From: an uncultured Ruminococcus sp.
GTDB lineage: Bacteria; Bacillota; Clostridia; Oscillospirales; Ruminococcaceae
Direction: 5' to 3'
Length of the DNA stretch: 64,000 nucleotides
NCBI GenBank assembly: GCA_944388405.1
Contig: CALXIQ010000022.1
Coordinates: 1 to 64,000 of the forward strand
Shown: positions 1 to 9,085 of the stretch, piece after piece
Layout of the letters: every line of letters starts with the position of its first letter
Position numbering within the stretch: the first letter of the stretch is position 1
The notes under the pieces: generated by a model
The model's database searches: none
Told to the model about the DNA's origin: nothing
Seen by the model: the letters and a program-made list of their open reading frames with translations, nothing else
Made by a program: the position numbers and the translations under genes

Positions 1-1
1 T

Positions 2-46
2 GAGCAGGCAAAACAGCTAAAGGAGTGGGAGTACAAGAATGAATGA
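2..46 (+). CDS. C-terminal end of upstream gene (possibly ribulose-phosphate 3-epimerase)
   Basis: An open frame runs in from the left edge and ends at a TGA at 44-46, overlapping the start of thiN by 8 nt. Only 14 residues are visible (EQAKQLKEWEYKNE), too few to identify the family. The guess of rpe rests only on the rsgA-rpe-thiN-spoVM order known from Bacillus subtilis. The overlap suggests translational coupling with thiN. Confidence 0.45.
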   Translation, partial: EQAKQLKEWEYKNE

Positions 47-665
47 CTGTGTTATCTTCACAGGAGGGGAGCTTGACAATCCTCAGGGGCTTGACAGCTC
101 GGTCTGGAAGGATGCCTTTGTGATAGCTGCTGACAGCGGATACAGATATACACAAATGCTGAGGATAACTCCTGACCTTGCAATGGGGGATTACGATTCG
201 CTGGGATATGTTCCCACAAACTGCGGCGAGGTAATGACCTTTCCCAAAGAAAAGGATGATTCCGATTTAATGCTTGCCATTCGTGAAGCGCTGAAAAGGG
301 GATATAAGAACATAACCATAATAGGCGCATTGGGGGGAAGGTTTGACCATACCTTTTCAAACATCCAGTCCTTAGGCTTTATTGCCAAGCATGGAGCTTC
401 GGGGAGGATTATAAGCGCTGATGAAACCATTACGCTGCTACACCCGGGTGAATACTCAGTACAAAGAGATGAAACCAGATCCCTGTCTCTGTTTGCCTAT
501 ACCGAAAAGGTATCGGGACTTACTGTAAAGGGCGTAAAATATCCCCTTGAAAACGCAGAGATTACAAGCTTTTTTCCCATAGGGCTTTCAAACGTTATAA
601 CGGAGGATTACGCCCATATTTCTTTTAAAAGCGGACTTCTGTTAATGATTTTCTCGCGGTTGTGA
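39..665 (+). CDS. thiN: Thiamine pyrophosphokinase
   Basis: Transfers pyrophosphate from ATP to thiamine to give thiamine diphosphate, a cytosolic salvage step. The 208-residue length is usual for the family. The N-terminal catalytic domain shows AADSGYRY (about residues 30-37) and the signature MGDYDSLG (49-56), followed by FPKEKDDSDLMLAI (69-82), which in this family holds the metal and substrate acidic residues, then GALGGRFDHTF. The C-terminal half is the small thiamine-binding beta domain. The start at 39 follows AAAGGAG (19-25) and overlaps the stop of the preceding gene. It is followed by spoVM, the same order as in Bacillus subtilis, which supports the call. Confidence 0.95.
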   Translation: MNDCVIFTGGELDNPQGLDSSVWKDAFVIAADSGYRYTQMLRITPDLAMGDYDSLGYVPTNCGEVMTFPKEKDDSDLMLAIREALKRGYKNITIIGALGGRFDHTFSNIQSLGFIAKHGASGRIISADETITLLHPGEYSVQRDETRSLSLFAYTEKVSGLTVKGVKYPLENAEITSFFPIGLSNVITEDYAHISFKSGLLLMIFSRL

Positions 666-722
666 ACCAAAATATGAGGATGTGCATAGTATGTATTACT
701 AAATGTTTTGGAGGTAATACTT

Positions 723-812
723 ATGAAAATTGTTGTAGTAAAGAGTCCTAAGATACTGTCCGGTTTTCTCAGAATGATTTTTAAAATCAAGAAAGAGGAC
801 TGTAACGGCTGA
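723..812 (+). CDS. spoVM: Stage V sporulation protein M (tiny membrane-curvature peptide)
   Basis: A 29-codon gene behind a strong TTGGAGGT ribosome site (708-715). The product begins MKIVVVKSPKILSGFLRMIF and ends in KIKKEDCNG. It matches the plan of Bacillus subtilis SpoVM (26 residues): M-K start, Pro at position 9 followed by a basic residue, a short amphipathic helix with Gly and Arg, and a charged tail. SpoVM sits on the convex forespore membrane and, with SpoIVA, anchors the spore coat. The position directly after thiN is the same as in B. subtilis, so synteny and sequence agree. Many gene finders would skip it for its size. A terminator follows at once, so it ends the transcript. Confidence 0.85.
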   Translation: MKIVVVKSPKILSGFLRMIFKIKKEDCNG

Positions 813-817
813 TACTT

Positions 818-848
818 AAAAATCCGGTTATAAGCCGGATTTTATTTT
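818..848 (+). terminator. Intrinsic terminator after spoVM
   Basis: Perfect 7-bp stem AATCCGG (821-827) / CCGGATT (835-841) with a 7-nt loop, then TTTATTTT. It closes the thiN-spoVM unit. Confidence 0.85.
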
Positions 849-901
849 GCAATGATAACGCTGAGTCGATAGCATCGGAGGTCAAGCAGTCGAAAATCGG
901 C

Positions 902-930
902 TTGCAATATGACTGGGTTCATGATATAAT
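902..930 (+). promoter_or_regulatory. Sigma-A promoter for the dnaD-dnaI pair
   Basis: TTGCAA (902-907), 17-bp spacer, TATAAT (925-930), about 30 bp upstream of the start at 962. Confidence 0.75.
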
Positions 931-961
931 GTTAAACAAGAAAAAGTAAAGGGCTGAAAAA

Positions 962-1999
962 ATGAGATACCGTATTAGCTGTGACCGCTGGGGCAGGTTT
1001 TTTACCGTTCCCTGCAGCGTTGTGGACGATTATATAAAGCTTAGCGACGGCGAATTTGTAAAGGTTCTGCTGTGTATTTTGTGCAGCAATTCAAATGTTG
1101 CCGATACAGAGCAGCTTGCCGTACAGGCAGGCGTAAGCGAGCAGACCGCTCATGACGCTATAATATACTGGGCGGGAAGAGGCGTTATTTCCGCCGAAAG
1201 CGACGACGGCTCAGCGGTAAAAAGCTTGGAAAATACCGTTTTGTCGCAGACCCAAAGCAAGACCGACGCTCCCGTCAGCACAGTTGAAGCTATCGACCCG
1301 GGAAGAAATTCCGGGGCGGTAAAGTCCATGGTCAAGTATTCACCCAAGGAGCTTGCCGAGATAGCGGAAAAGAATCAGGAAATAAAAATGCTTATTAACG
1401 ACATACAAAAGACACTTTGCAGAACAATAAACGCCACCGAAACGGCAGGACTTATCAATTTGTATGAATACTACGGTTTTTCGGCGGCGTCAATACTAAT
1501 GATTGCCGAGTACTGCCATCAGCTGGGAAAGGACAGGTTTGCGTATATCGAAACGGTGGCAAGAAGCTGGTTTGAGCGGGGAATCGTCAGCTATTCGGAC
1601 ATCGAGGCGGAAATTATCAGACAGTCGAAGATAAGCTCCTATCAGAACAAGGCGGCAAAGGTTCTGGGCCTGGAAAGCAAGCCGTCAAAAAGACAGCGTG
1701 AATATATTGACAAATGGAATGAGATGGGCTTCAGTACCGAGATGCTGGCAATTGCCTATGAAAAATGCATGGACAGCAAAAACAAGTTGAGCTTTAGCTA
1801 TATAGACGGAATACTTAAAAACTGGGCAGGAAAGAGCATTAAATCGCCTGAGCAGGTTGCCGATGATGACAAGAGATTTTCTCAGTCGGCAGCTAAAAAG
1901 CAGGGCGGCGATAAAAACAAAGAAACCTCCTACGACCTTGACGAGTGGGAGCAGTTTGCAATGAACTATAATCCTAACAGCAGAGGTGATAAGCAATGA
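962..1999 (+). CDS. DnaD/DnaB-type replication initiation protein
   Basis: A 345-residue protein with an N-terminal winged-helix-like region (about 1-80) and two copies of the DnaB_2/DnaD C-terminal helical domain. The first copy is near residues 145-205 and contains YEYYGFSAASILMIAEYC; the second is near 235-305 and carries the hallmark FSYIDGILKNW. In Bacillus, DnaD and DnaB help remodel oriC or restart sites and recruit the helicase with its loader DnaI. The next gene overlaps by 4 nt (ATGA) and encodes a DnaI-like loader, so the two are very likely coupled and work together at the primosome. Two copies of the domain resemble DnaB of Bacillus more than DnaD, but the exact orthology cannot be settled here. 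Confidence 0.85.
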   Translation: MRYRISCDRWGRFFTVPCSVVDDYIKLSDGEFVKVLLCILCSNSNVADTEQLAVQAGVSEQTAHDAIIYWAGRGVISAESDDGSAVKSLENTVLSQTQSKTDAPVSTVEAIDPGRNSGAVKSMVKYSPKELAEIAEKNQEIKMLINDIQKTLCRTINATETAGLINLYEYYGFSAASILMIAEYCHQLGKDRFAYIETVARSWFERGIVSYSDIEAEIIRQSKISSYQNKAAKVLGLESKPSKRQREYIDKWNEMGFSTEMLAIAYEKCMDSKNKLSFSYIDGILKNWAGKSIKSPEQVADDDKRFSQSAAKKQGGDKNKETSYDLDEWEQFAMNYNPNSRGDKQ

Positions 2000-2976
2000 A
2001 ATACAGCGAACAAGCTTTCGAGCGTGCTGAAGCGGAGCTTTCAAAGCGCAGAAAGCGTGCAGAGGAAATACATATCAAGCGAACTGAGGAAATAGAGCGC
2101 GTCGCTCCCGAGATAGCCACACTGCAAAAGTCGCTGGCTGCTACCGGCGCTGAGCTTATGAGACTTGTTGTCGAGAGAAGAGAAGATGTGCCGGAAATTA
2201 TCGAGAAGGTCAAGGAAAAAAACCTCAGCACTCAGGAAACGATAAAAGACCTGCTGGAAGTTGTAAAGGGCGACCGCAGCTATCTTGACGTTCCGTATTT
2301 CTGCAACGTGTGCAAAGATACGGGATATGTCAACGGAACAAGGTGCGAATGTCTGAAAAAGCTGCTGAGGAAGTATACAATAGACGAGGTTAATCAAAAC
2401 TGTCATATTAAGCTGCACGATTTCAACGAGTTCAGGCTGGAATATTACGATACAGGCAGTATCAACGGCGTTGTTCCGAGGGACAAGATGGCGCAGATTT
2501 ATCAGTTTTGCCGTGATTACGCCCTTAATTTCGGAAAGGGCTCGCCGTCGCTGTTTTTCTTCGGAAGAACCGGGCTGGGAAAAACCTTTCTTTCCTCCTG
2601 CATAGCCAAACGGGTGATGGAAAACGGGTTTAATGTCGCTTTCGGTTCTATTCTTGATTTTCTTCGCACAATTGAAAACGAAAGGTTCGGCAGGGCGGAG
2701 GGCGATACGCTGGATATACTTATAAATGCGGACTTGCTTATTCTGGACGATTTGGGTTCGGAGTTTCAGACGTCATTCAACGAATCCGCATTGTACGACA
2801 TTATAAACAGCAGAATTAATCTTGACAGGCCCACTATCATCTCCACAAATCTTTCTGCGTCGGAGCTTAACGGAAGATACAACGAGCGGATTGTTTCAAG
2901 AATCACCGGATGTTTTGACCCAATACCGTTTGTCGGCAAGGATATTCGCCATGTGAAGAGACAGTTAAGGTATTGA
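1996..2976 (+). CDS. DnaI/DnaC-type helicase loader ATPase
   Basis: A 326-residue AAA+ protein. The N-terminal half is helical, then a zinc-binding cluster CNVCKDTGYVNGTRCEC (about 102-118) as in DnaI. Walker A is FFGRTGLGKTFLSS (about 190-203), Walker B LLILDDLGSEF (about 248-258), sensor 1 IISTNLS, and an arginine-finger region NERIVSRITG near 295. It would load the replicative hexameric helicase onto DNA in the cytosol. Its start overlaps the stop of the DnaD-like gene by ATGA, giving a two-gene replication operon. The length fits DnaI (about 310 residues). Confidence 0.9.
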   Translation: MKYSEQAFERAEAELSKRRKRAEEIHIKRTEEIERVAPEIATLQKSLAATGAELMRLVVERREDVPEIIEKVKEKNLSTQETIKDLLEVVKGDRSYLDVPYFCNVCKDTGYVNGTRCECLKKLLRKYTIDEVNQNCHIKLHDFNEFRLEYYDTGSINGVVPRDKMAQIYQFCRDYALNFGKGSPSLFFFGRTGLGKTFLSSCIAKRVMENGFNVAFGSILDFLRTIENERFGRAEGDTLDILINADLLILDDLGSEFQTSFNESALYDIINSRINLDRPTIISTNLSASELNGRYNERIVSRITGCFDPIPFVGKDIRHVKRQLRY

Positions 2977-3114
2977 CATAATACAAATTTACGTCAAAGC
3001 AATCTTAATTATGGTGTAATATGTAATGGATAAGGCATTGTTTAGTACAAAGTTTATCCATAATGATGTGCGTCAAAGGGACAAAAAATACTTGTGACAA
3101 ATCCCCGAAAAACC

Positions 3115-3143
3115 TTGACTTTCAATAAAAAATATGCTATAAT
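3115..3143 (+). promoter_or_regulatory. Near-consensus sigma-A promoter for the RNA leader and surface operon
   Basis: TTGACT (3115-3120), 17-bp spacer, TATAAT (3138-3143). Transcription should start near 3150, more than 200 nt ahead of the first coding sequence. Confidence 0.85.
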
Positions 3144-3149
3144 ATGTTA

Positions 3150-3327
3150 CAAAATATAGGCAGTAAAAACGGTACTTTTGACGAAAGGGGTTGACGCCTG
3201 TATGAGTTTAATTTATTCTCTGTCTATAAGACAGAAAGTAGGTCTGTACCCCTTTTCATATTTCAAGTCAGAATCGCAGCAAGGCGCATTGCTCTCTTGT
3301 TTTGAAGGGGGCTAATGCGTCTTTTTG
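3150..3327 (+). ncRNA. Structured leader or small RNA of unknown class
   Basis: The region between the promoter at 3115 and a strong terminator ending at 3327 has no credible coding sequence. A long-range helix AAAGGGGT (3184-3191) / ACCCCTTT (3248-3255) encloses an inner hairpin CTGTC-TATAA-GACAG (3220-3234) and a possible GCCT/AGGT pairing. It ends in the terminator hairpin at 3283-3327. The size (about 178 nt) would fit a free small RNA, such as a 6S-like RNA, or a leader with attenuation that decides whether the surface operon is transcribed. I could not match it to any riboswitch class I know (TPP, SAM, c-di-GMP, purine, ZTP, ykkC, T-box were considered). Confidence 0.55.
3283..3327 (+). 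terminator. Intrinsic terminator or attenuator ahead of the surface operon
   Basis: Stem GGCGCATT+GCTCTC (3283-3296) pairs with GGGGGC+AATGCGTC (3307-3321), 14 bp including G-U pairs and one bulged base, followed by TTTTT. It lies 54 nt before the ATG at 3381, so readthrough or an alternative fold is needed if the operon uses the promoter at 3115. Confidence 0.75.
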
Positions 3328-3380
3328 ATATTTTGCAAAAATAACTTCGGCAATTCCGGAGAAGCGGAGGATTTACATAT

Positions 3381-3923
3381 ATGAGCAAAAAAACTGATGC
3401 AGGCGGCATCGTTATACAAAAAAAGCATGTTATTATAATTGCGGTTGTTGTGCTGGTTCTGATTGTGGCGGGAGTTGCAATAGGCATGAACTGGGACAAC
3501 CTGTTCGGAGTTAAGGTGGGCAGCACTACCGTTTCGCAAGGCGGCGAGCTTAACATCGACCCGGGTGCTCAGGAGTGGACAGGGCAGCAGCTTGAAAATC
3601 AGGGCGGCGAAAGCACAGGAATCAAGATACCGGGCTATCCGTCAATAACCCTGCCGGCAGATACTGAAACGGTGGGAGTTGCGCTGTTAAACCCGGAGGG
3701 CAACCCTTGTTACTTTACCTTTGAGCTGGCGCTCACCGATACCGACGAGGTGCTTTATACCTCGCAGCTTGTTCCGCCGGGACAGGCGATTTATGAAATA
3801 GACCTCTCCCGACCTCTTGAGGCCGGAGAATATAATGCAGTTATTCGGATATCCACCACCTCGCTGGAGGACGGAAGCGCAATGAACGGCGCAAATGTGG
3901 AAACCGTTTTGATTGTACAATAA
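3381..3923 (+). CDS. Membrane-anchored extracytoplasmic beta-domain protein, first gene of surface operon
   Basis: A 180-residue protein: short basic cytoplasmic N-terminus, one membrane segment (about 16-36, VIIIAVVVLVLIVAGVAIGM), then an extracytoplasmic region. The outer domain has an alternating beta pattern with GYPSITLPADTETVGVALLN (about 86-105) and ends AGEYNAVIRIST...MNGANVETVLIVQ. No catalytic motif is seen. RBS GCGGAGG (3364-3370). It precedes the secreted proteins by only 15 nt and probably shares their transcript. By position and topology it could be a membrane tether for the surface proteins, as DUF916 proteins are in WxL loci, but that is inference. Product function is unknown. 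Confidence 0.8.
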   Translation: MSKKTDAGGIVIQKKHVIIIAVVVLVLIVAGVAIGMNWDNLFGVKVGSTTVSQGGELNIDPGAQEWTGQQLENQGGESTGIKIPGYPSITLPADTETVGVALLNPEGNPCYFTFELALTDTDEVLYTSQLVPPGQAIYEIDLSRPLEAGEYNAVIRISTTSLEDGSAMNGANVETVLIVQ

Positions 3924-3938
3924 AAAGGAGGATTAAAC

Positions 3939-6900
3939 ATGAAACAAAAGCACAGAATTACCGCTTTGCTGACGGCGATTTGTATGCTGTTGATGCTTGT
4001 GCCGTTTAACGCTGTAACGGTAACAGCGGTAGACGGCAATTTCGGCCGCTTGCGGTAGGCTGGTAAACGATATAAACTTAAACCCGGGCTTTACCTTCAA
4101 AGCAGACGGAAGCTATGATGGCGAAGGCACGCCGGAGCAGTGGACACCGATAGGTAGTGAGAACCTCCCTTACATCGGCACCTTTAGCGGCGACAACAAA
4201 ACCATCAGTGGGGTGTACATAAACGTAAATGCCGCTTATCAGGGTTTGTTTGGCTATATTGACGGCGGTGCAGTGCAGGATTTGACCACACAGGACGGCT
4301 ACATCCAAGGAAATGGAGATGTAGGCGGCATTTCCGGATATGCGGCAAATGCAGCAATCAAAAATTGTGTTAACGGTTGCTATTTGGCTTCTACAAGTTC
4401 GTATCTCGGCGGTATTGCTGGACGTATAGAAACTACTCTGGTATCCGAATGCGTAAATAAGGGCTCGCTTGTTAGCGGCACCTATCAGAACGGCGGAATT
4501 ACTGGCAACGCCAGCAAGGCCATTATAGATGACTGTATTAATGAAGCCGATATTACAGTTGCTGATCATGCTGCGGGAATCACGGCTTATAACGACTACG
4601 GCGTTGTGTCAAACAGCATTAATTATGGAAATGTAAGCACAACAAATAGTTACTTTACTTATACAGCTGGAATCGTGGCGAATAATCGCTTTTCCAGCAG
4701 TCAGGTGATAAGTTGCTTGAATTTCGGTACGATTAGTGGTAGCACCGCCAACAACAGTAAAGTAGCTGCTATTGTCACCCAGACTGATGATAGTGGCACC
4801 AGTGGCGAAAACTGCTATTCCGTTGTAGATGCTTGCAGTGCTCTTGGTCAGGCTGCGGAGGATTGCGCATTTCTTAGTGCGAGTGAAATGAGCGATACAG
4901 CTGCATTGATGAGCAAGAAGCAACCAATCTATAGCATTTATACGAAAATCCAGCTTGAGTGGTTCCGAGATAAAGTCAACGCCGGCGACACCGACGCTTG
5001 CGGCAGACTTGGAAATGACATTGTACTTAATGAAGATTTCGACCAGACCCTGTTTGCGCTGAATGAGGACGATACCCTCAGCTACGACGGCGGCGAAGTG
5101 CCTGCTTCCTTTGAGCAGTGGGAGCCTATCGCCGGTGAATCGGACGTTGAGTATGTCGGTACATTTGACGGAAACAACAAGACTATTTCCGGGTTGTATT
5201 TTAATGACAATAGTAGCGAAAACGGACAGCGAGTAGGTTTGTTCGGTTTTCTTGGCGAAGATGGTAAAATTCAAAATCTTACCTTGTCAAACAGCATAGT
5301 GAGAGGTCAGATATATGTAGGCGGCATTGTAGGTGAAAGCTCCGGCACGTTTGAAAACTGCACCAATGAGGCAGATGTAATTGCCACAAACATTCATGCA
5401 GGCGGCATTGTTGCATCAGCTTCGTCAAACGATGCAACAATTACAAATTGTCATAATACAGGTAATATAAAAGGTATGGCATACGTGGGCGGTATTGCCG
5501 GTTCATGTTTTGCAAATGTAACAAACTGCACCAATACAGGCGATGTTGAGGGCAGTGGTACTTACGGCGTGGGTGGAATTATTGGAATAACGACCAGTCA
5601 ATACAGCGTTACCGTAAAAGGCTGCTATAACACCGGTAATATTACCTCTACGCTTAAGGGCTATGCTTATGTAGGCGGTATCGTAGGAAGTTTTCCGAAT
5701 GCTAATGCCAGAGGTACGATTGAAGATTGTTACAATACCGGCACAGTCACGGCAGACCCGACATCAAGTTATTGCTCAGGCGGTCTGCTTGGCGGCGGTT
5801 ACGGAAACATTTATGATAGCTTCAACACTGGCACAGTAATCGGAAATACATTTGTGGGAAGTGTAGGTGGATTTGTAAGCGGCAATGTTGAAAACTGCTA
5901 TTACCTTAGAGGTTCTGCGTCTGTTGGCGTTGAAAATGCTTCTGATGATGCTAAGGACGAAGGTTCTTTTACCGAGATGTCTGCCGATGATATGACCGGT
6001 CCATCCGCACTCACAAACATGAAGCTCGACAACACAGTATGGACTGCCGGCGGCGAAACAAGCTGGGAATTTGACGGCATCTTTGAGGATGACGAAACCT
6101 TCGGCACGTATACTGGCACGGGTTATCTGCCACAGTTGACCGTATTTTCCGGCAACGACCACCAGACGCTGAGCATGACAAAAACCGACCTTATTCAGCA
6201 AGTGGATGACGAGGACGGCAAGACATACTATCTTATCTACACTGCCGAGCAGCTTGAAACCTTTCGTGATAAGGTAAACGGCGGCGAAGCAAACGCCAAC
6301 GGCAAGCTTATGGCGGATATAGATTTGAATCCGGGATATACGTTCGATGAGGACGGCACATACATCTACTCCGACGAAGGCGAAGAGCCTGAAATCCTGA
6401 GCTGGAATCCTATCGGCTATTATGAAGGTTCACGAGAAAATTTAGCCTATACCGGCATCTTTAACGGCAACGGATATACAGTAAGCGGAATTTACATTAA
6501 TGCCGCAGACGACACCAACCAAGGACTGTTCGGCTACCTTGGCACAGATGGAATTGTTCAGGGCCTAACAGTTTCAAACAGCTATGTTCTGGCAGATTCC
6601 TATGTAAGTAGCATTGTTGCACGAAACGAAGGCACAATACAAAACTGCGAAAACAACGGCTATGTTTACGGCTATTATGCAGGCGGAATTGCAGGACAGA
6701 ACGCAGGAGATATCATCGAATGCGTAAATACCGCCTTTATCGACGGAACTGGTTATAACGGCGGAATCGCCGGATATAACAACAGCGGCGAGATTTCAAG
6801 CTGTTACAATACCGGCGATATTAACGGTACTACAACTGTAGGCGGTATTACAGGAAGCAACACCAGCAGTGCTTCTATCACAAATTGCTACAACACAGGT

Positions 6901-7623
6901 GATATTAATTCAGACACCAGCTATGCCGGAGGTATTGCTGGTAGTAACACTGCAACCATTGAAAACTGCTACAATGTAGGCAATGTGGATGGTACGTCCA
7001 ACACAGGCGGCGTAGCAGGTCGCAGAACAGGTCTACCCAGCACCGTAATAAACTGCTATTATCTGAACACCTGTGGAGCAGCAGGACAAGGCACTGAAAT
7101 CACTCTCGCCGAAATCGAAGACGCAGGTACACTCCTTGCAAAGCTTGTTGCAGGCTCAGGCGATGGCGTATGGAACACCACCCTCTCAGCAGTGGGAACA
7201 TGGGAATACGGCAAGCCGGCAGTACAACCTGTACTCAGCTATCAGACTCCGGTTGAAAACGCACCCACCTACACCGTGACAATACCCGAAACGGCAACTG
7301 TTGGCGGCGAAGCGGCAAGCGTTACAATGACGGGAAGCGCATTGCTTGCAACCCAGGAGGTAGTTGTAACGGTGGATGAAAATACCGATTTCAACCTCTA
7401 CTACGGCGGCGATACCTCAGACGACAGCGTAGCTTATGCGCTTTATGTTGACGGCGGCACAACCGCAGTTACTGCAGGCGATACAGTGCTTACAGGCGGC
7501 AACACCGCAGAGGAGCAGCCAAACAGCGCAGACCTCAACTTTACCGCAACCGAAACACCCAAGTATTCGGGCAGCTATAGCGGAAGCATAACCTTTAACG
7601 TCAGCATGCAAACGACGTCGTAA
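3939..7623 (+). pseudogene. Large secreted GLUG-repeat surface protein, disrupted by frameshift/deletion after the signal peptide
   Basis: RBS AAGGAGG (3925-3931) and ATG at 3939 start a clear signal peptide (MKQKHRITALLTAICMLLML, then VPFNAVTVTA) that hits a TAG about 40 codons in. The body continues in another frame, open from about 4030 and running to 7623. The body holds three large repeats, each opening with a pattern like IYTxxQLExFRDKVNxG...DIxLN (the first truncated at about 4048, then near 4930 and 6220). Each is followed by GLUG motifs such as VGGIVG...NCTNTGDV, typical of adhesins and surface beta-helices. The last 120 residues (from about 7255) are the APTYTVTIP domain shared with the next three proteins. 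The first repeat lacks its opening, so the lesion is a deletion plus frameshift, or an assembly error. The only in-frame downstream start (GTG 4213) has no RBS and no signal peptide. Confidence 0.8.
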
Positions 7624-7642
7624 CCGAAAGGAGTTGAATTTT

Positions 7643-9046
7643 ATGAAAAAGCTTTGCAGTATATTGCTTGCAGTTTTGCTTGCAATAGCATTACCTGTTA
7701 GCGTTATGGCGGAGGATTACACAATAAGCGGTGATTTTGTGATAACTACCGATAATCCCGACTGCTACACCGTTGAGAACAATACGGTAACCTTCCATGA
7801 CGGAGCAGTCGTAACCCTTTCGGGCAACGCAGGAAACCATCGTTTAGCAGTCGATGACGGAGCGGAGGTAACAATTACTCTCAATAACTTTACCGCAATC
7901 CTCGCTGCAGAATCGTGGAGTTCGACAATTACCCTTAACGGAAGCGCATCAGCCACAATTATTCTTGCGGAAGGTACAACCAACAATCTTACCGCAGGAA
8001 GAGAGTCCTCGGCAATCCGTGTTCCGCAGGATGCTACGCTGACAATAACCGGCAGTGGTACATTAAATGCCGGTATTGAAAACGGGAACTCTCTGGCAGC
8101 CAGCGCAGTTATCGGCAGTCAGTATGCTCAGTCATATGGAGATATTTACATACTTGGCGGAACAATTAATTTTGACTTTAATACTACGTCATATAATCGC
8201 AACTGTGCTGCCATCGGAACAGGTATATGGGGTACAGAAGGCACTGACAACGGTATTATCGTTATCTCAAACGCCACATTAGATTGCGGTGGATTAAATA
8301 TCGGCGGAATTAATCAATCTCAGTACAGCAACGTAATAATTGACAATGCCACGGTAAATAACAGCAATATCATGGCTTCCGCCATAGTCGGAGTGGATGA
8401 TAATATGACTGTCAACGGCAATATTACTTTGAACGCTGACTATGAGATTGCCCCGGGCAAAACCCTTACAATTCCTGAGGGCGTAACATTTACCGTTGCA
8501 GAGGGTGTGACCCTGACTAACAACGGCACTATTGTGAATAATGGAACAATTGCGAACAACGGCATTATCGTCATTGAGCAAGGCGGTGTCCTTAGCGTTG
8601 CACCTGGCACTGCATTGGGCACGTTGATTAATCGTGGTCAAGTAAAATACGATTCTACCCAACTGACATATAACGTAGCGCCCACCTACACCGTCACCAT
8701 TCCGGAAAAGGTAACTCTTGGTGAAACCGCTACAATCTCAGCAGAGGATGTAATTGTTGCAAAGGGCAGTCAGGTTGAGGTAGCCCTCACCGGCACAAGC
8801 GACGATGGCGAGTTTACCCTCGCCACAGACAAGGGAGCGGAGCTGACATATACAGTGGAGGATTCCGCAAGCAACGAGGTTTCGCTTGACAGCACGGTTC
8901 TGACCGTTAACCCTGAATTTAGTTCAACAGGCAGCGCAACCCTTTCGTTTATCGCTCCCGATGACGACGAAATAACCTATGCCGGCGAGTATAAAGGCAC
9001 CGTGACCTTTACCGTAAGCGTAGAAACAGTACAACAGAATCCCTAA
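7643..9046 (+). CDS. Secreted beta-helix-like surface protein with C-terminal YTVTIP domain
   Basis: A 467-residue protein. Start chosen at ATG 7643, 9 nt after AAAGGAG (7627-7633); a TTG at 7634 is in frame but sits in the ribosome site. Signal peptide MKKLCSILLAVLLAIALPVS...MA. Residues about 25-330 are Asn, Thr and Gly rich with short repeats (TLTITGSGTLNAG, NNGTIVNNGTIANNG), fitting a right-handed beta-helix or a carbohydrate-binding surface domain. The C-terminal 120 residues start with VAPTYTVTIPEKVTLGE (about 345) and end YAGEYKGTVTFTVSVE, the domain shared by four proteins of this operon. No membrane anchor or sorting signal. Function unknown; a role in adhesion or cell-surface structure is inferred from neighbours. 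Confidence 0.85.
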   Translation: MKKLCSILLAVLLAIALPVSVMAEDYTISGDFVITTDNPDCYTVENNTVTFHDGAVVTLSGNAGNHRLAVDDGAEVTITLNNFTAILAAESWSSTITLNGSASATIILAEGTTNNLTAGRESSAIRVPQDATLTITGSGTLNAGIENGNSLAASAVIGSQYAQSYGDIYILGGTINFDFNTTSYNRNCAAIGTGIWGTEGTDNGIIVISNATLDCGGLNIGGINQSQYSNVIIDNATVNNSNIMASAIVGVDDNMTVNGNITLNADYEIAPGKTLTIPEGVTFTVAEGVTLTNNGTIVNNGTIANNGIIVIEQGGVLSVAPGTALGTLINRGQVKYDSTQLTYNVAPTYTVTIPEKVTLGETATISAEDVIVAKGSQVEVALTGTSDDGEFTLATDKGAELTYTVEDSASNEVSLDSTVLTVNPEFSSTGSATLSFIAPDDDEITYAGEYKGTVTFTVSVETVQQNP

Positions 9047-9085
9047 AGCAAATTGAAATAAAGACATTTTAAGGAGGAAATAACA

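Noticed and set aside
3150..3260. Known riboswitch (yybP-ykoY, c-di-GMP, TPP or ykkC) in the leader
   Set aside because: The AAAGGGG start resembles some classes, but the conserved core bases of none of them are present.
4609..5274. Open frame of 221 codons on the minus strand
   Set aside because: It mirrors the GLUG-repeat gene, lacks start signals and has no family features.
5280..7060. Regularly spaced similar DNA segments resembling a CRISPR-like array
   Set aside because: The repeats are protein-level GLUG motifs in one open frame with variable spacing and sequence; no identical direct repeats with unique spacers.
4213..7623. GTG at 4213 as the true start of the GLUG protein
   Set aside because: No ribosome site, no signal peptide, and the start falls inside a repeat whose beginning is visible upstream; the gene is better described as disrupted from 3939.
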